Shown: piece by piece, positions 11,990 through 23,501 of the stretch
How positions within the stretch are numbered: the stretch's first letter is position 1
Layout: each line of letters starts with the position of its first letter
Assembly (NCBI GenBank): GCA_965153455.1
Contig: OZ234502.1
Location: forward strand, 10,695,495 to 10,759,494
Length of the DNA stretch: 64,000 nucleotides
Origin: Sphagnum compactum
Lineage: Eukaryota > Bryophyta > Sphagnopsida > Sphagnales
Reading direction: 5' to 3'
Made by a program: the position numbers and the translations under genes
The notes under the pieces: generated by a model
Told to the model about the DNA's origin: nothing
Database searches by the model: none
Seen by the model: only the letters and a program-made list of their open reading frames with translations

Positions 11990-12450
11990 ATCTTGCAAAA
12001 AAGGATGAAAGTATTGTTCACACAGACGATAACATTGCTGTGATGGATGAAATCATTATTGCTCATATGGATGAAAATAGTTCTGACCCAGCCCAAGAAT
12101 CTTGCAATTATGGATGAAAATATTGCTCACATGGACGATCACATTGCTGTCACGGATGAAATTATTATTGCCCACCTTGATGAAAATCGTACTGACCCCA
12201 CTCACAGCCAACAGAATCTTGCATTCATGAATGAAAATATTTGATCACATGGACGATAACATTGTTGTGATGGATGAAATTATTATTTGTTCACCTGGAT
12301 GAAAATTGTACTGACCCCACTCACACCCAACAGAATCTTACAATTACAGATGAAAGTATTGCTCACATGGACGATAGCATTACTGTGATGGATGAAATCA
12401 TCATTGTATGGATGAAATTGTACCGAACCCATTTATTTTCTTACAATTAG
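11990..12450. repeat. Minisatellite of about four 120-bp units with internal subrepeats
   Basis: Units start near 11990, 12110, 12228 and 12350. Each repeats the order AATCTTGCA, GGATGAAAATATTGCTCAC, ATGGACGATAACATTGCTGT, GGATGAAATTATTATTGC, GATGAAAATCGTACTGACC. The word GGATGAAA recurs inside each unit. Parts are open on the plus strand as Asp/Glu-rich repeats, but the frame shifts and stops between units, so I do not call a gene. Confidence 0.9.
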
Positions 12451-12739
12451 GGTGGGTACGCTTTCAAGAATTTGGTACTTATAGGAGAAGGCCCTGAGAT
12501 CAGGGCATTACGCACTAGGGTTCTGGGGAACAGGCCAGTTCCACCAGGGAACGTGACGAACTTGGTAGGGCGAGCCGTTGTTCCATTAGGTTAGCTGGTA
12601 ATGAGTTCTTCCACGGCCGATTCCAAAATGTAATCGGTTTTCTCACCACCAATTCACATTTCAATTATGTTCTAAGTAGTCAGCTCAGATTAAAACAGAG
12701 GCTGAACTGTGGAATGTATTTTCGGAATATCCCCCACCG

Positions 12740-12965
12740 GGTATGTTAACATGAGGAGAGTTCTCACACCTATTCTTAAGAGTGGGAGGGATCACACACC
12801 TACTTGGGAGGGACCTTATACCTACAAGTAGGTGGAAGATCCTATCCCTCCAACTCTTAAAGAGTGGGTGTAACATGTAATATCCCTACTCTTAGAAGAA
12901 ATTCATAGATATGAGGTGCCCTCCAAATACATATAGGAAATTTCTCCAAGTTTTTTTTATAAATA
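12740..12965. repeat. Dispersed repeat shared with 21630-21835
   Basis: Both segments contain AAGAGTGGGAGGGATC or AAGAGTGGGAGAGATC, ACACCTA, TGTAGGTA or AAGTAGGT, and end with GTGCCCTCCAA followed by a GGAAATTTCTCCAAG-like word. Class unknown. Confidence 0.6.
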
Positions 12966-14999
12966 GAGTATAATATAATTTTTAATTATTTTAATTATAA
13001 TTTTAGATTTTTTATTTTTTTTTTAATGTGTGGAAATTGAGCATGATGATTTTTTTTTAGAAAATAATTTCTCAAAAGTGAATGATAATCGAAAATTTAT
13101 TTTTCAAATGATAGGTAGAGTACAAATTTTGTCCTTATTGGCTTTATATTTCGAAAGTGTTATTTTAACACACGTGTCCTTTTGGAGGTGATATTCCAAC
13201 AAAAAAGGACAGATATTCAAAGGATCTTTGGTATACGCCTTTTAAATCCCACTTTTATTTGGAATTCGAATCGGCATATTGCAACAACCACACCTAACAA
13301 TAAGTACATTGCATTAAATGCCAACCCATTTGGGCATTTGTGACATGCACAATAATTTAACATGAATAACATATAATTAATTTTAAAAATTTGCAACTCA
13401 AGATTTGTGTTGGTGTTTGTAATTTATTTTTTCAAATTCAATTTTTGATTAACATTATGTTGTCCATTTTTTTTAGTGAACCTAAAATGTCTAATTATAA
13501 ATCTTTTTTTTATTGAATGTTAAAGATTTTTTTAAAATAAACCATGTCATCACTTTTTTGGCATCCACAAGAAATATAAGGGTTTATATAAATGTTATGT
13601 TCAACAAAATTAAACAATTGACAATTTACTAACCCCATCTCCATCAACAGATCTAATGCCAACATTTGACAAACACATTCAATCAACAGATTTGAACGAA
13701 TGGAAAATAACATTTTCATTCTTTCAAAATAACACTTTCAACTTTCTTTTCATTTGATTTGTGCAATTCAAGATTTGTGTACTTTAGCTTATGTGAACAT
13801 TTTCACATAATATTTTTCTTTTCACCACATCCCTCCATCATTTTTCATTGATACTAATGTAGCCGATGTCATTGGCCCAAATGTGAATAGATTATTTATT
13901 TTTCACATTTTTAGAACTGAAAATGTGAACACATTGAGGGTTCAATTGATGTTTTCTTCCAAACCAAATTTTTGCAATTTGTTTGAATTTCTAGTAACAA
14001 AATCCACATTAACTCTAAAAATTGTCAAATAAACATTATTAAACAAACTCACTAAGGGCTTTCCAAGAACAACAAGAACATCTTGAAATTTCAATATAAT
14101 TTTCAATTTTTATTCTATTTTATTTTCATTGAAAAAATGGTTCAATAATCAATAGTTTCCACATTATAACTCCAAAACATTTCAAACCAAGTCAATGCAA
14201 TATTATTAATCAAGAGCTTTCCGAAGATATCAAGAATGCAGCATGAAATGCCTTGATTTGAGACATCTCAACATGACAAACATAACAAAACAAATACCTT
14301 GTTTCATAGATAGATGCCAAAAATGAACTTACTAACAAACCATACTTGCAAGTTATGCACACAACCGCCCTCCCTTTCTGATTTTATATATCTAGATCTA
14401 TGAAGGTATTTTTGTTTATCACATTGAAATCTCTTAAACCACAATGATCTCTACCATGTTATTCGTATTGTTGGAAAGTTTTGATGAGTAAAGGTGCAGT
14501 AAATCGGTTTCATAATGTTTTGATCAATGTTGGACAAGTACTTGGTTGATCAATTAAGAATCAATAATTTTGATTCCAATTCCAATTAACTTTCTATAAT
14601 TGAATCCCGATTATGGAACCATGTGGCTTCGGAATCATATTTGTGGGGTTTAGTTTTTGGAACCAAATGGGAACCACCACCAAGTTGTAACATTGAAAAT
14701 AATCATAATCGAACCCAAGGTTTCGTTCCAAATGTGTTAATTAAGAATTGAAATTGGACCTAAGGTTTGGTTACAAGGGTGTTTGAGAATCAAAATCAAA
14801 CCAATTTTATTTTTAAAATCTAGTTTCAAATCTAGTTTTACAAGTTTTGGATTTTTTTGGCTTCTCGTGATTTTTTTGTTGGTTTTAAAACTCAAATTCT
14901 CATGGTTTTTTGGATTACTTGATTTTTCATGTTTTTCACACTCTTTGCATTAATTTCAAGCAAGTATCAAGTTGTAAGCAAGGTAAGTTATGTGTTCAA
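12966..14999. other. AT-rich intergenic DNA, no gene seen
   Basis: Long A and T runs; short frames only. A TTGTTGGAAAG word near 14465 recurs around 19165, 39568 and 39745, suggesting fragments of an old dispersed repeat. Confidence 0.55.
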
Positions 15000-15730
15000 C
15001 ACTCATGGTCTTCATGCTCATGACCTTGTTCATCATCTTTTTACTCATTGCCTTGCTCATCCTAGCATTTTTTTCTTTCTTGTTTTTGGTGTGAAATGGT
15101 TTTTGTGAGTTAAACGATCGTAGTGGCAAGGGTAGCAATGGTGGCCTTCTTCTTTTGTTGAGAATTTTTCTTGCATATCACCTTGATCATCATCTCTTTG
15201 TTTGTTGTCTTGTTCATCATCTTCTTACTTGTCACATTGTTCATCGTCTTTCTAATTATCATGTTGTTAAGATGACCAAAAAGATGATGAATTTTTTTCC
15301 TTTTTTGTTCAACACCTTGTTCATCAACTTCTTGTTTATTACCTTGTTCATCATCTTCCTAGTCATCATGTTTTATGATGACCAAATAGAAAATTAATTT
15401 TTTTTCATTTTTTGTTTGTCACTTTATTCATTGTCTTTTTTATTGTTGTTTATTCATTGTATTCTTGATCATCCATCTTCCTAGTCATCACAACAGCGTG
15501 AGGACCAAAAAGATGATGAACATTTTCTTTTCATTTTTTGTCATTGCCTTATTCATTGTCTTCCTACTCGTCACCTTATTCATTATCTTCTTACATGTTG
15601 CTTTGTTCATTTTTTTTTTTGTCATTGTTATTGTGATGACTAGGAAAATGATGAACTTTTTTTCAATTTTCCATGACATTTTTAAAAATCATTTTCTTAG
15701 TTCGTTTCATGATTTTTTTGGTTTTTTTTA
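15000..15730. repeat. Degenerate T-rich repeats with GATGATGAA/TTCATCATC cores
   Basis: Copies of CCTTGTTCATCATCTTCCTAGTCATCA followed by GACCAAAAAGATGATGAA recur at about 15170-15300, 15300-15390, 15450-15540 and 15560-15660 with drift in length. The open frames here are Phe/Leu/Ile-rich by composition only. Confidence 0.6.
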
Positions 15731-18244
15731 AGTGCAAGGGCATGGATGATTTTGTGCCTACTTTGGAAGAGGTGATATTTCCTATAGAATCTCCATTGGA
15801 GATTGATTGATGTGGGTACGCTTTTATTGAGGGTGTTCATGTTACAACAATAACACATTTAAAAATATTTTAAAGCACAAATGTTACAATATAATGGGAT
15901 TTGTTGGTGAAAAATCAAGATTTTTGGAAACCCAAAAATCACATTACCACAACTAGGGCATTCTATGCACTTACCTCTTTATATTCTTTAGAAGTAAGTT
16001 GAAGCTCGAACCAATTTAAATAATTTAAATTTATTTTTTGTTACCCACTTGCATTGATTACAAGAATTAAAAGGGGCATCATAACCTATAAGAGTGCAAA
16101 TAAGATTTTTTCATTACAATTTTTTTGGAACCAATCATCAACAAGCTTGGAAAGAGTGGGTTGAACGAGAAAAATATGGGGATGAAAATATAGGTGAGTT
16201 GTAAAAAAAAGGTGTGGCCCCAACCCATGTATTATTTCTTTATTTTTTGGTAGTGCAATTCCTTATAATAAGGATGATTTTCATCACAAGTAATTTGAAA
16301 AGAATCTTGCCATGTTTACTACTAAAGAGTTTATGCCATTATCATTTGTTGAAGTGTCTTTTCTTAAAAGATTGGTTCTAAAGCAAAACCCTTAATTACA
16401 TTTTCATCAAGGAAATTTTTTAAACATGATCTTTTGCTTAGGATTGTTGAGAGGACCAAAGAAAGGTTTGTATTTACATCCCTTGAATCATGTAATACAT
16501 GCACTATATCTTTGATCTTTGGATGTCAATGAAAGGTGTTGATAAATTTGTTTTTATCATTCATTTCTTAAATGGCAAATGAAAGTTTTGCCACGTAATT
16601 ATTGGATTTTATGAAACTATAGACACATTTGGAACTGCCATGGCTTTATAGGTGAACAACGTGCTTGCAAAACATGGGCTTAATGCTTGTGTTCTCGCAT
16701 GTTAAAGATGAAATGGGTTTTTTTTCCACCATAACTTTTGCATTAACCTATATTGTGTCTTGTGAAGTTTGTGGGTTATCAACACCTTTTGTATGGACTT
16801 GTTGGGGCCATGTAATGTCCAAGTGTTGCCAATATGTTACAAACTAAATGGCTTCAAGATATGTCATGACTTGATTTCAATTTCAAATTTTAAAAATACA
16901 AACAATTTTGCCAAAAACCATCACCTAAACCAAGAAAAGTGATAAGGGATAGCAATAATGGCACAAAGCATGTGAACTTGTGGGGGTGCTTTCACACAAA
17001 TTCATGATTCCTATACATATTCATTTCATTTCAAAAGTCATCTTTATTCTAAGAAATTTTTGAATTCAAGCATATAATTATTTTTATTGCAAAAGGCATT
17101 TATCATTGGCACTACAAGGTTGTGTGCCAAGTTTTCAAAATTGGGCAACAACCTAAGTTGTTGCTAATACTTTAAGGCCTGTGGTTCAACAATATGTGTT
17201 GAGCCAAAATTGAAGATATTGGTTGCTTATATATGCCCTTGTTGCGTTATAAGGGTTGTATGTTAAATTTGACAAGAATTGTTTAACACGTAATTCCAAT
17301 GAAACCCAAGATTTTGATGGAAAGCTTCAAGTCTTTTGCCAACAAATGCAAAAAAAAATGGTGAAAACCATAAACCTTTTCCTTGCATTTATAGTTTCTT
17401 CCCGAAATGTGAAAAGTTAAAACATGTTGACCATAATGTTAGACCTTTAACTACAAGGGCTTAAGGCTAGCATTCAATTTGTTGGCAAAACTAAAACATT
17501 GTAAATTACTAATGAATCTGATTGCTAGGTATTATTTCCATTCCTTGTTTTTGCATACAAGTTTTGAAATCCAAGTGGTACAAGTGTTAAAGTTCCTAGC
17601 TTTGCAACCCAAAGTATTAAAACCACAAGTATGTATAATCTCATAAACGTTGATGAAAATATGACGTCATAAATGGTGGAAAAACAGTTGAATCATTTTA
17701 AGGTCAAAAAAGTCATAAAAAGGCCCAAAATCCATTAGAATGGTGAACACATGAGGTATAATTTTCTTATGTTGGGTTTGTAGCCCAACAACTTTTGGGG
17801 ATCATTGGCTCGCATATTGAGGTGGAGAATCTTTAATATTGTAAGCATTTGACCTTTGACACTTTTAGTTGGACATAGAAAATCTTAAAATGCTTATACA
17901 AAAATTGGCTAAATGATGTTCATGTTAATACCTTGGAATCCATGAAACAATTCATGGAAATGAAAGAAGCCCTAATGGATGAAAATGAGGATGTGATTGA
18001 TAAAATTGGAGGAAAATGGTCATATGCTCTATGCAATATTTTTTACTTTTTTCATATTGTCATTTATATTATTTTATTGTTGTCCATTATCTTTAGTTTA
18101 AGTTGCAGTGTTAAAATTCTTGTTGTATGTTGTAGATATTGGATCAATGGAGAACCCATGGATCAATTTAAAACCTTAACCATGGGATATGATGAACCTT
18201 ACAAATTCGATAGGATTCATGTTTATAGTTTTTTTTTGTTATGA
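15731..18244. other. AT-rich intergenic DNA, no gene seen
   Basis: No recognisable coding sequence. A short plus-strand frame at 17933-18244 has an acidic start and a hydrophobic stretch but no family resemblance. Confidence 0.5.
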
Positions 18245-18625
18245 CACCTTGATTTAGGTTTTTTTGGTGTTTAAAATAGGTTTTTTGAGTTAAAATAAAG
18301 ATTTTGGGGGGGGGGGGTCTAAAATAGGGTGTGTTGGGGGCTGAAATAAGGTTTTTTTGGGGTTTGAAATAAGTTTGTTTGGAGGTTTGAAATAGGGGTT
18401 TTTCAGATTTGAAACATAGTGCTTTGGGGGGCTGAAATAGAATTTTTGGAGATGTTTGCATTAGGGTTTTGTGGGAATTTATTTATGGGTTTAAGTTTGA
18501 AATAATTTTGTTTGGGGGTTTGAAATAGTGTTTTTGAGGTAAAACAAGGTGTTTAAGGGTTTGGAAGGGCCCGAAAAAGGGTTTTTATGGGGTTTGAAAT
18601 AGGGCAAATTAAGGGGCCTTCAAAG
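18245..18625. repeat. Tandem T/G-rich repeats, about 30 bp per unit
   Basis: About twelve degenerate copies of GGTTTTTTTGGGGTTTGAAATA. Includes a run of 13 G near 18308. Non-coding. Confidence 0.8.
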
Positions 18626-21186
18626 GATGAATTTAGGGGTAAGAAACAACCATTCAAGGTGGTAACTACAGTTGCAAAAACCTTAAACATGAAACCATGT
18701 GGCAATGAAAAAATGGTTTTGATCCTTTAGAAACATGTAATGTAGATTATGATTTAGAAATAGGTTAATTTATATTAGTTGGACATTTAAAAATATTGTA
18801 ATATTTTTAAATGTTGGAATGTATTTAGTTGTAATATTTTATTTTTCTTGGAATGAAAGTTCAAATCTTTTGTTTTCTTGCATTATTCATTTTGATGTTT
18901 TGGATATTGGAACCAAAATTTGAAGTTATGGGATTGGGAATTCAAATTGGGTCCCATTTGTGTTAAATTTTTTTGAAACCAATTCGAAAATAACTTTTTA
19001 AAAATGTTAGGAATTGGAACTTGGGGTTCCTCCTAGAACCGAGGAATTCGCCAACACTAATTTTAACCTATGGTGTAAAAGTTATTGAATATTGAACAAA
19101 AAATTCACCGAATTTTATTTAAACCAAAACTAAAATTAGAGAGAAATTTGGCACACATTTGATATTGTTGGAAATCTATCAATAAATAGGATTTTGTGAA
19201 GGTGATTTGGACATTTGTAGACTTAAAATATAAAAGATATGGAATTTTGAATAGTTTTTGTCATTGAAAATTCAATTAAATTCCAAAAATTAGTTTTGAA
19301 AGGAAAAGTTAGTTAGGTAACCAATTTATACTTTGGAAATGGCACAAGCTACATGATTTAGAATGAATGTTTGACAATATTGTTATTGTTTTCTCTTAAT
19401 TCTATAACACAATATTCATAAACTAACCTTAAGTCATGATAAACTTACTTAGTAGTCATATTTCAAAGCCACTTTCACAAAGTTCAAAACTACATCATTT
19501 GGGCATATAATGTCCCCTTTTCATAATTGAGTATCATAGTATCTTTACCATTTCGACATAAACTAATATAAAAAAAATTGCCAAAATTTTGAAAAAAAAA
19601 AATATTTGTGCCAAAATTTTAATATAATCAAAATTTCAACATTGAAGTTTGAACCGCAAACCTTCCAAGATAGTGATTTTAAATTGAATCAATCTAGACA
19701 CCTTAGACTATTCCATAACTTTAACAACAATATGTTTTTTTTAATAACCATTATCTGTTGAAAATTGCAAAATTAAAAAACCAAATGTTGAAATTTAGAT
19801 CTAAAATTTAATTTATTATTTGATAACAAATTGCCGAAATGGTAAAAGTACTATGGTAATGCATTTTTATTTGAAGAAAAGGTGTTCCTATTTTGTGAGG
19901 AATGCCTTTTGCCTTTTTTCTGGAAAGCCTCCACCATGAATAACCCCTATTAATGTCCTTGGAGGTTTCCATCAATATTTAATCCTTTGTTTTTGAAAGG
20001 GAAGGCCTAGGTTAATAAACCATCCACATAGGTTTTTTCCAAGATTAAAAGCATGGTATAATGTCTATTACTTTTCAAGTTCAAAGGATTTTACACAATT
20101 AGACTACACATGGTTCAACAACAAATGTAAAGGGGGGAGCTTTCAAGCGATGATTTATTGAAAATTTAAACTTACAATTGAAAATTGATAGGGTAGAAAT
20201 TTTATTTATTTTTCATGAATTTATGTTCATTCCAAAAAATGATATACTCAATTGATGGCAAAGGGTTACAAAACAACTGCAAACTCACAAATGGTTACCT
20301 ATACTTATCAAATCCATCTTCCATGATTAATGTCAATATGTATTCATCAACATTGATGTTGCATGTATAAGTTGAGTCAATAATGTGTTCACATATAATG
20401 AGTAAAAATTACATTTTTCCACCAAACACAAATTCACCATGTCAAATTTATCTTGATGTTTTAAATTCTGATTTGATATCTTTTTTATTTATTAGAAAAT
20501 GCATATTCAAATGTAAATGTTCCCACCATGGATAATTAAATCCCATCCCATCTTTTGAAGATCTTGGGTTTGAAATTTTATTAAAAATGAAAAAAAAACT
20601 CAAATGATTTGCTAAACATGAAGACCAATGCCACCATTACATAAAAGAGCCAACCTTCTTTTCTAAAAGGCTAGAAATGTCCTATTTACAAACCATAGGG
20701 AAGTGGTTCATTTTTCCAACATGGGTCAAAATACGAAAATATTAAAATGGATGTGAAAACATTTTACACTTGTAAATTGATTTTTGTTTGCTTTTCTTAA
20801 TAATCCAAAAGTGATAAAATGTTAAATACTAAGGGTGGTGTCCACTTTTCAATTGCTAATCATGTCAATCAATGGAAAGGGAAGCTACTCAAACATGTAC
20901 TCTAATGTGCTTTGATCTTCAAGAATGCGCATAGTTGAGTTATGATGGGTTTGCTACTATCTTTTGAGTTGTAGGGAGAGGTACAAAATGTTGTTGAACT
21001 ATCTTCCACCAAGTAACAAGAGGACAACCTCTTGTCTTTGTTTGAATGGGGGCTTGGTTAGCAATGTGTCTAATTGCATTAGGTTGTGTTGTGTGAGGTG
21101 TAGTTTAAAAAATATAAGCACAACAAAGCATGAAAGGGTGTTGTGTATCCTTTTTGGTTAGGTTGTAGGGTTTTAAAAAACACTTC
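18626..21186. other. AT-rich intergenic DNA, no gene seen
   Basis: Only short frames without recognisable features on either strand. Confidence 0.5.
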
Positions 21187-21406
21187 TTAAGGTGCATTCA
21201 CACTTGGTGTTAAGGAGTCTAGTAATTAAGTTCCCTAACACCAAGCTAGTCATTTAAAACCTAAACCTATTTACCTTGAAGATTTTGTGTTAAGTTAACA
21301 TTCACTTAGTATTAAACAATCACCCATTTAACATTGATTGCCACCTAAGATGACACCTAGATTGTTACTTAACACTGACTTAACGTTAGGTGTGAATGCA
21401 CCTTTA
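21187..21406. mobile_element. Tourist-like MITE (PIF/Harbinger type) with TTA target duplication
   Basis: The element is 21190-21403 (214 bp). Its ends are the perfect 14-bp inverted repeat AGGTGCATTCACAC / GTGTGAATGCACCT, with weaker pairing continuing inward (TGTTAAG / CTTAACGTTA). It is flanked by TTA at 21187-21189 and 21404-21406. A 3-bp TTA duplication with short GC-richer ends is the mark of PIF/Harbinger transposons and their non-coding Tourist derivatives. No ORF inside. Confidence 0.85.
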
Positions 21407-21629
21407 CTAGGTCAAAAAACTACTCAAAATTCCAAGGGTTTGCTAGAAGCCGGAATTGCCATTAGCCAGCCATGGTCTCTCTAGTACATTCGGTGTAAGG
21501 TAAAGCTCCAAGGTGAGGGCATTCCCAGAATAAGGGGCCTAGCCAAGTCCAAGCCCACATTTTGGAAATGTCCTCACCCGTGGGCTTTACCCATTGTAAC
21601 GTACAAGGAGGAGAACCTTATCATGAACT

Positions 21630-21835
21630 TAAACATATGTAGATTAGGAGCCCTAGGAGGGAGAGGGTTCCTAAGCCTACTCCTCAAGAGTGGGAGAGAT
21701 CTTACACCTATATGTAGGTATAAATTTCTCTTGCATTCAAGGAATAGGCCTAAGAGAGTCCCTCCTCTTTTCTAAGAGGGGACAGTCATGGGATATAACG
21801 TGCCCTCCAAGTAGATTATGAAAAATTTCCAAGTC
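21630..21835. repeat. Second copy of the dispersed repeat at 12740-12965
   Basis: See the copy at 12740: same ordered words including AAGAGTGGGAGAGATC and CGTGCCCTCCAAG. The preceding 21450-21610 also looks repetitive (GGGCTTTACCC). Confidence 0.55.
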
Positions 21836-22278
21836 TCCAAGTGTGTAAGACATTGGCAATTCTTTTTTGCCATGTACCTAGACGGCAATTATGGAGCAGA
21901 ATCTGTCCTCCCTAAATGGGGGGGAGCATTACAAAAACTGAAATGTCCACTCCAACAAGCATTCCACTTTACGAAATGGCCTGCCTCTTTTTTTTTGCCC
22001 TGGATATCTGTTGGGTACCAAGGGAAAAAAAAAAACAGAAATTAAGCAAATTATGCCAGTGTTTTACATACGGTAATGCCCTCGGAGTGGGTCGTTCCCG
22101 AAATAAACGCCACTTGATTCTGCATGGGCCAAGTGCATATTTCCAGAACGTCCCACTACTTGAGCGTTACCGGACACTTTTGGCATTGGGCAGGGGGCGG
22201 GGGTCCGATACCAAAAGAGGTAACTTATTACCTCGTGGTCAATCAGTCATCACCTACGCCGTAGAGTAAAATAATTGT

Positions 22279-22295
22279 GGGGGGGGGGGGGGGGG
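22279..22295. repeat. Run of 17 G
   Basis: Uninterrupted G homopolymer, able to form a G-quadruplex. Length may be uncertain because such runs are error-prone in sequencing. Confidence 0.8.
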
Positions 22296-22379
22296 CGCAG
22301 AGGGGAGAGTGGTTTTTTTCTCCTTTAAATTTAGAAAAAAAACTTTTCCAATGGGTCGAAAAATGCGTAGGTAAACGTG

Positions 22380-22985
22380 TGGACCAGTGTTATTAGTATT
22401 ATTGGCGAATTTTCGCCAAATTTCGACCTGGAAAATATGATTTCGAGCTATAGAAAGGTGTTTTCATTGGAAAAAAAATGGCCCAAATTCGCCAGATTTT
22501 GAAGAAAAAATCTCAAATCGCCAGTTTTTTAATCATAAGTTCCAGTGCGTAGCCAATAATCTAGAAGGATGTTTTTTTTAAATTTTTAAATTGCATATCT
22601 GGTATGTAGCTATGTTTGGTTAAATTATTTTCTGGATGATCGCCACTTTGGCGATATAACAAAATCCTTAAAACAGACACTGGCACTGGCACTGTGGATG
22701 GTGGTGGCCAATGATTTTTCATTTTATTTTATTCAATTTTGTGATGTAGTAGCTGAAGTGCCAATCATCCAGACGACTGTTTAGCCAGATTTGGCGATCA
22801 AAAATGAAAGTGAATTTTTTTGAGCATCCTTCTATATTTTTGGCTATCCATTAGAACTTAGGATAAAATCTGTTTAGTTTTTAATAAAAAATTGGCGACT
22901 AAAAACCCCCAAAAAAAATTAAATTTTCACCATTTTGAAAAAAAAAAAAACAGTTCGCCAGAAAAAAACGCCACTGGTCACTGTG
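22380..22985. repeat. Segment dense in TCGCCA/TGGCGA words
   Basis: In about 600 bp the hexamer TCGCCA or its complement TGGCGA occurs about nine times, in both orientations, several as close palindromes (TTGGCGAATTTTCGCCAA near 22404; ATCGCCACTTTGGCGAT near 22640). No coding sequence. It lies between the G run at 22279 and the C run at 22995, and may be an old non-coding transposon. Confidence 0.55.
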
Positions 22986-22994
22986 ATGGAGCCG

Positions 22995-23030
<36 letters not shown>
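22995..23030. repeat. Run of about 36 C
   Basis: Uninterrupted C homopolymer. Could mark an assembly junction or a true i-motif-forming tract. Confidence 0.75.
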
Positions 23031-23164
23031 AGCAACTGTTTATTATGAAATTTAATAACAAAAATTGAACGGATGAAAAGAAAGAAATCAGCAGAGCCTC
23101 ACTGCCAGCTGACGTACGTAAAATAGATGAAAAAGACGCTAATGGCTTGGGGATGCGGATGAAA

Positions 23165-23501
23165 TCTCAACTTGGTTCTGTGTTCTGTCCACCCAACAGC
23201 AGCAGCAGAAGCAGCAGCCGCGGCTGCTGTTGCATCGAAGGGAAAGGTCGGTCCCCCTAAAGAGCTTCAGCGTAAGGGACGAGAGAGCGGCCGGGCGAGA
23301 CGACATCGCCGCGAGGTTGAAGGGGAAGAGAGGAGAGAGTGGCGCCTGCCCGCGTAGAGAACGTTTTCTTCTTCTACTTCTCGTGGTGAAGCTAGATCTG
23401 TGTTTTTTGGCAAAGGATCTGAAGGCAACAGGTCAGTTTGTGTTTTTGCTTGTGTGTTTTTTGGGGCGTTTTTCTCATCCGCAGCAGCAGTGGGGAAGGA
23501 A
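23165..23501 (+). promoter_or_regulatory. Possible non-coding leader exon of the epimerase gene
   Basis: GC-richer sequence with a CAGCAG-rich start (23198-23230), purine-rich middle and a near-perfect splice donor GTAAGT at 23502. This resembles the untranslated first exon of a plant housekeeping gene and is the nearest such island upstream of the epimerase start at 25536. If joined, the leader intron would be about 2 kb. No cDNA evidence; it could belong to something else. Confidence 0.35.

Noticed and set aside
15155-15731. Hydrophobic plus-strand frames resembling membrane proteins
   Set aside because: Phe/Leu/Ile-rich because of TTCATCATC repeats; frames shift between copies.
17560-17640. 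Possible tRNA or SINE remnant (AAGTGGTACAAG near CAACCCAAAG)
   Set aside because: No box B-like word at the right distance and no cloverleaf pairing.
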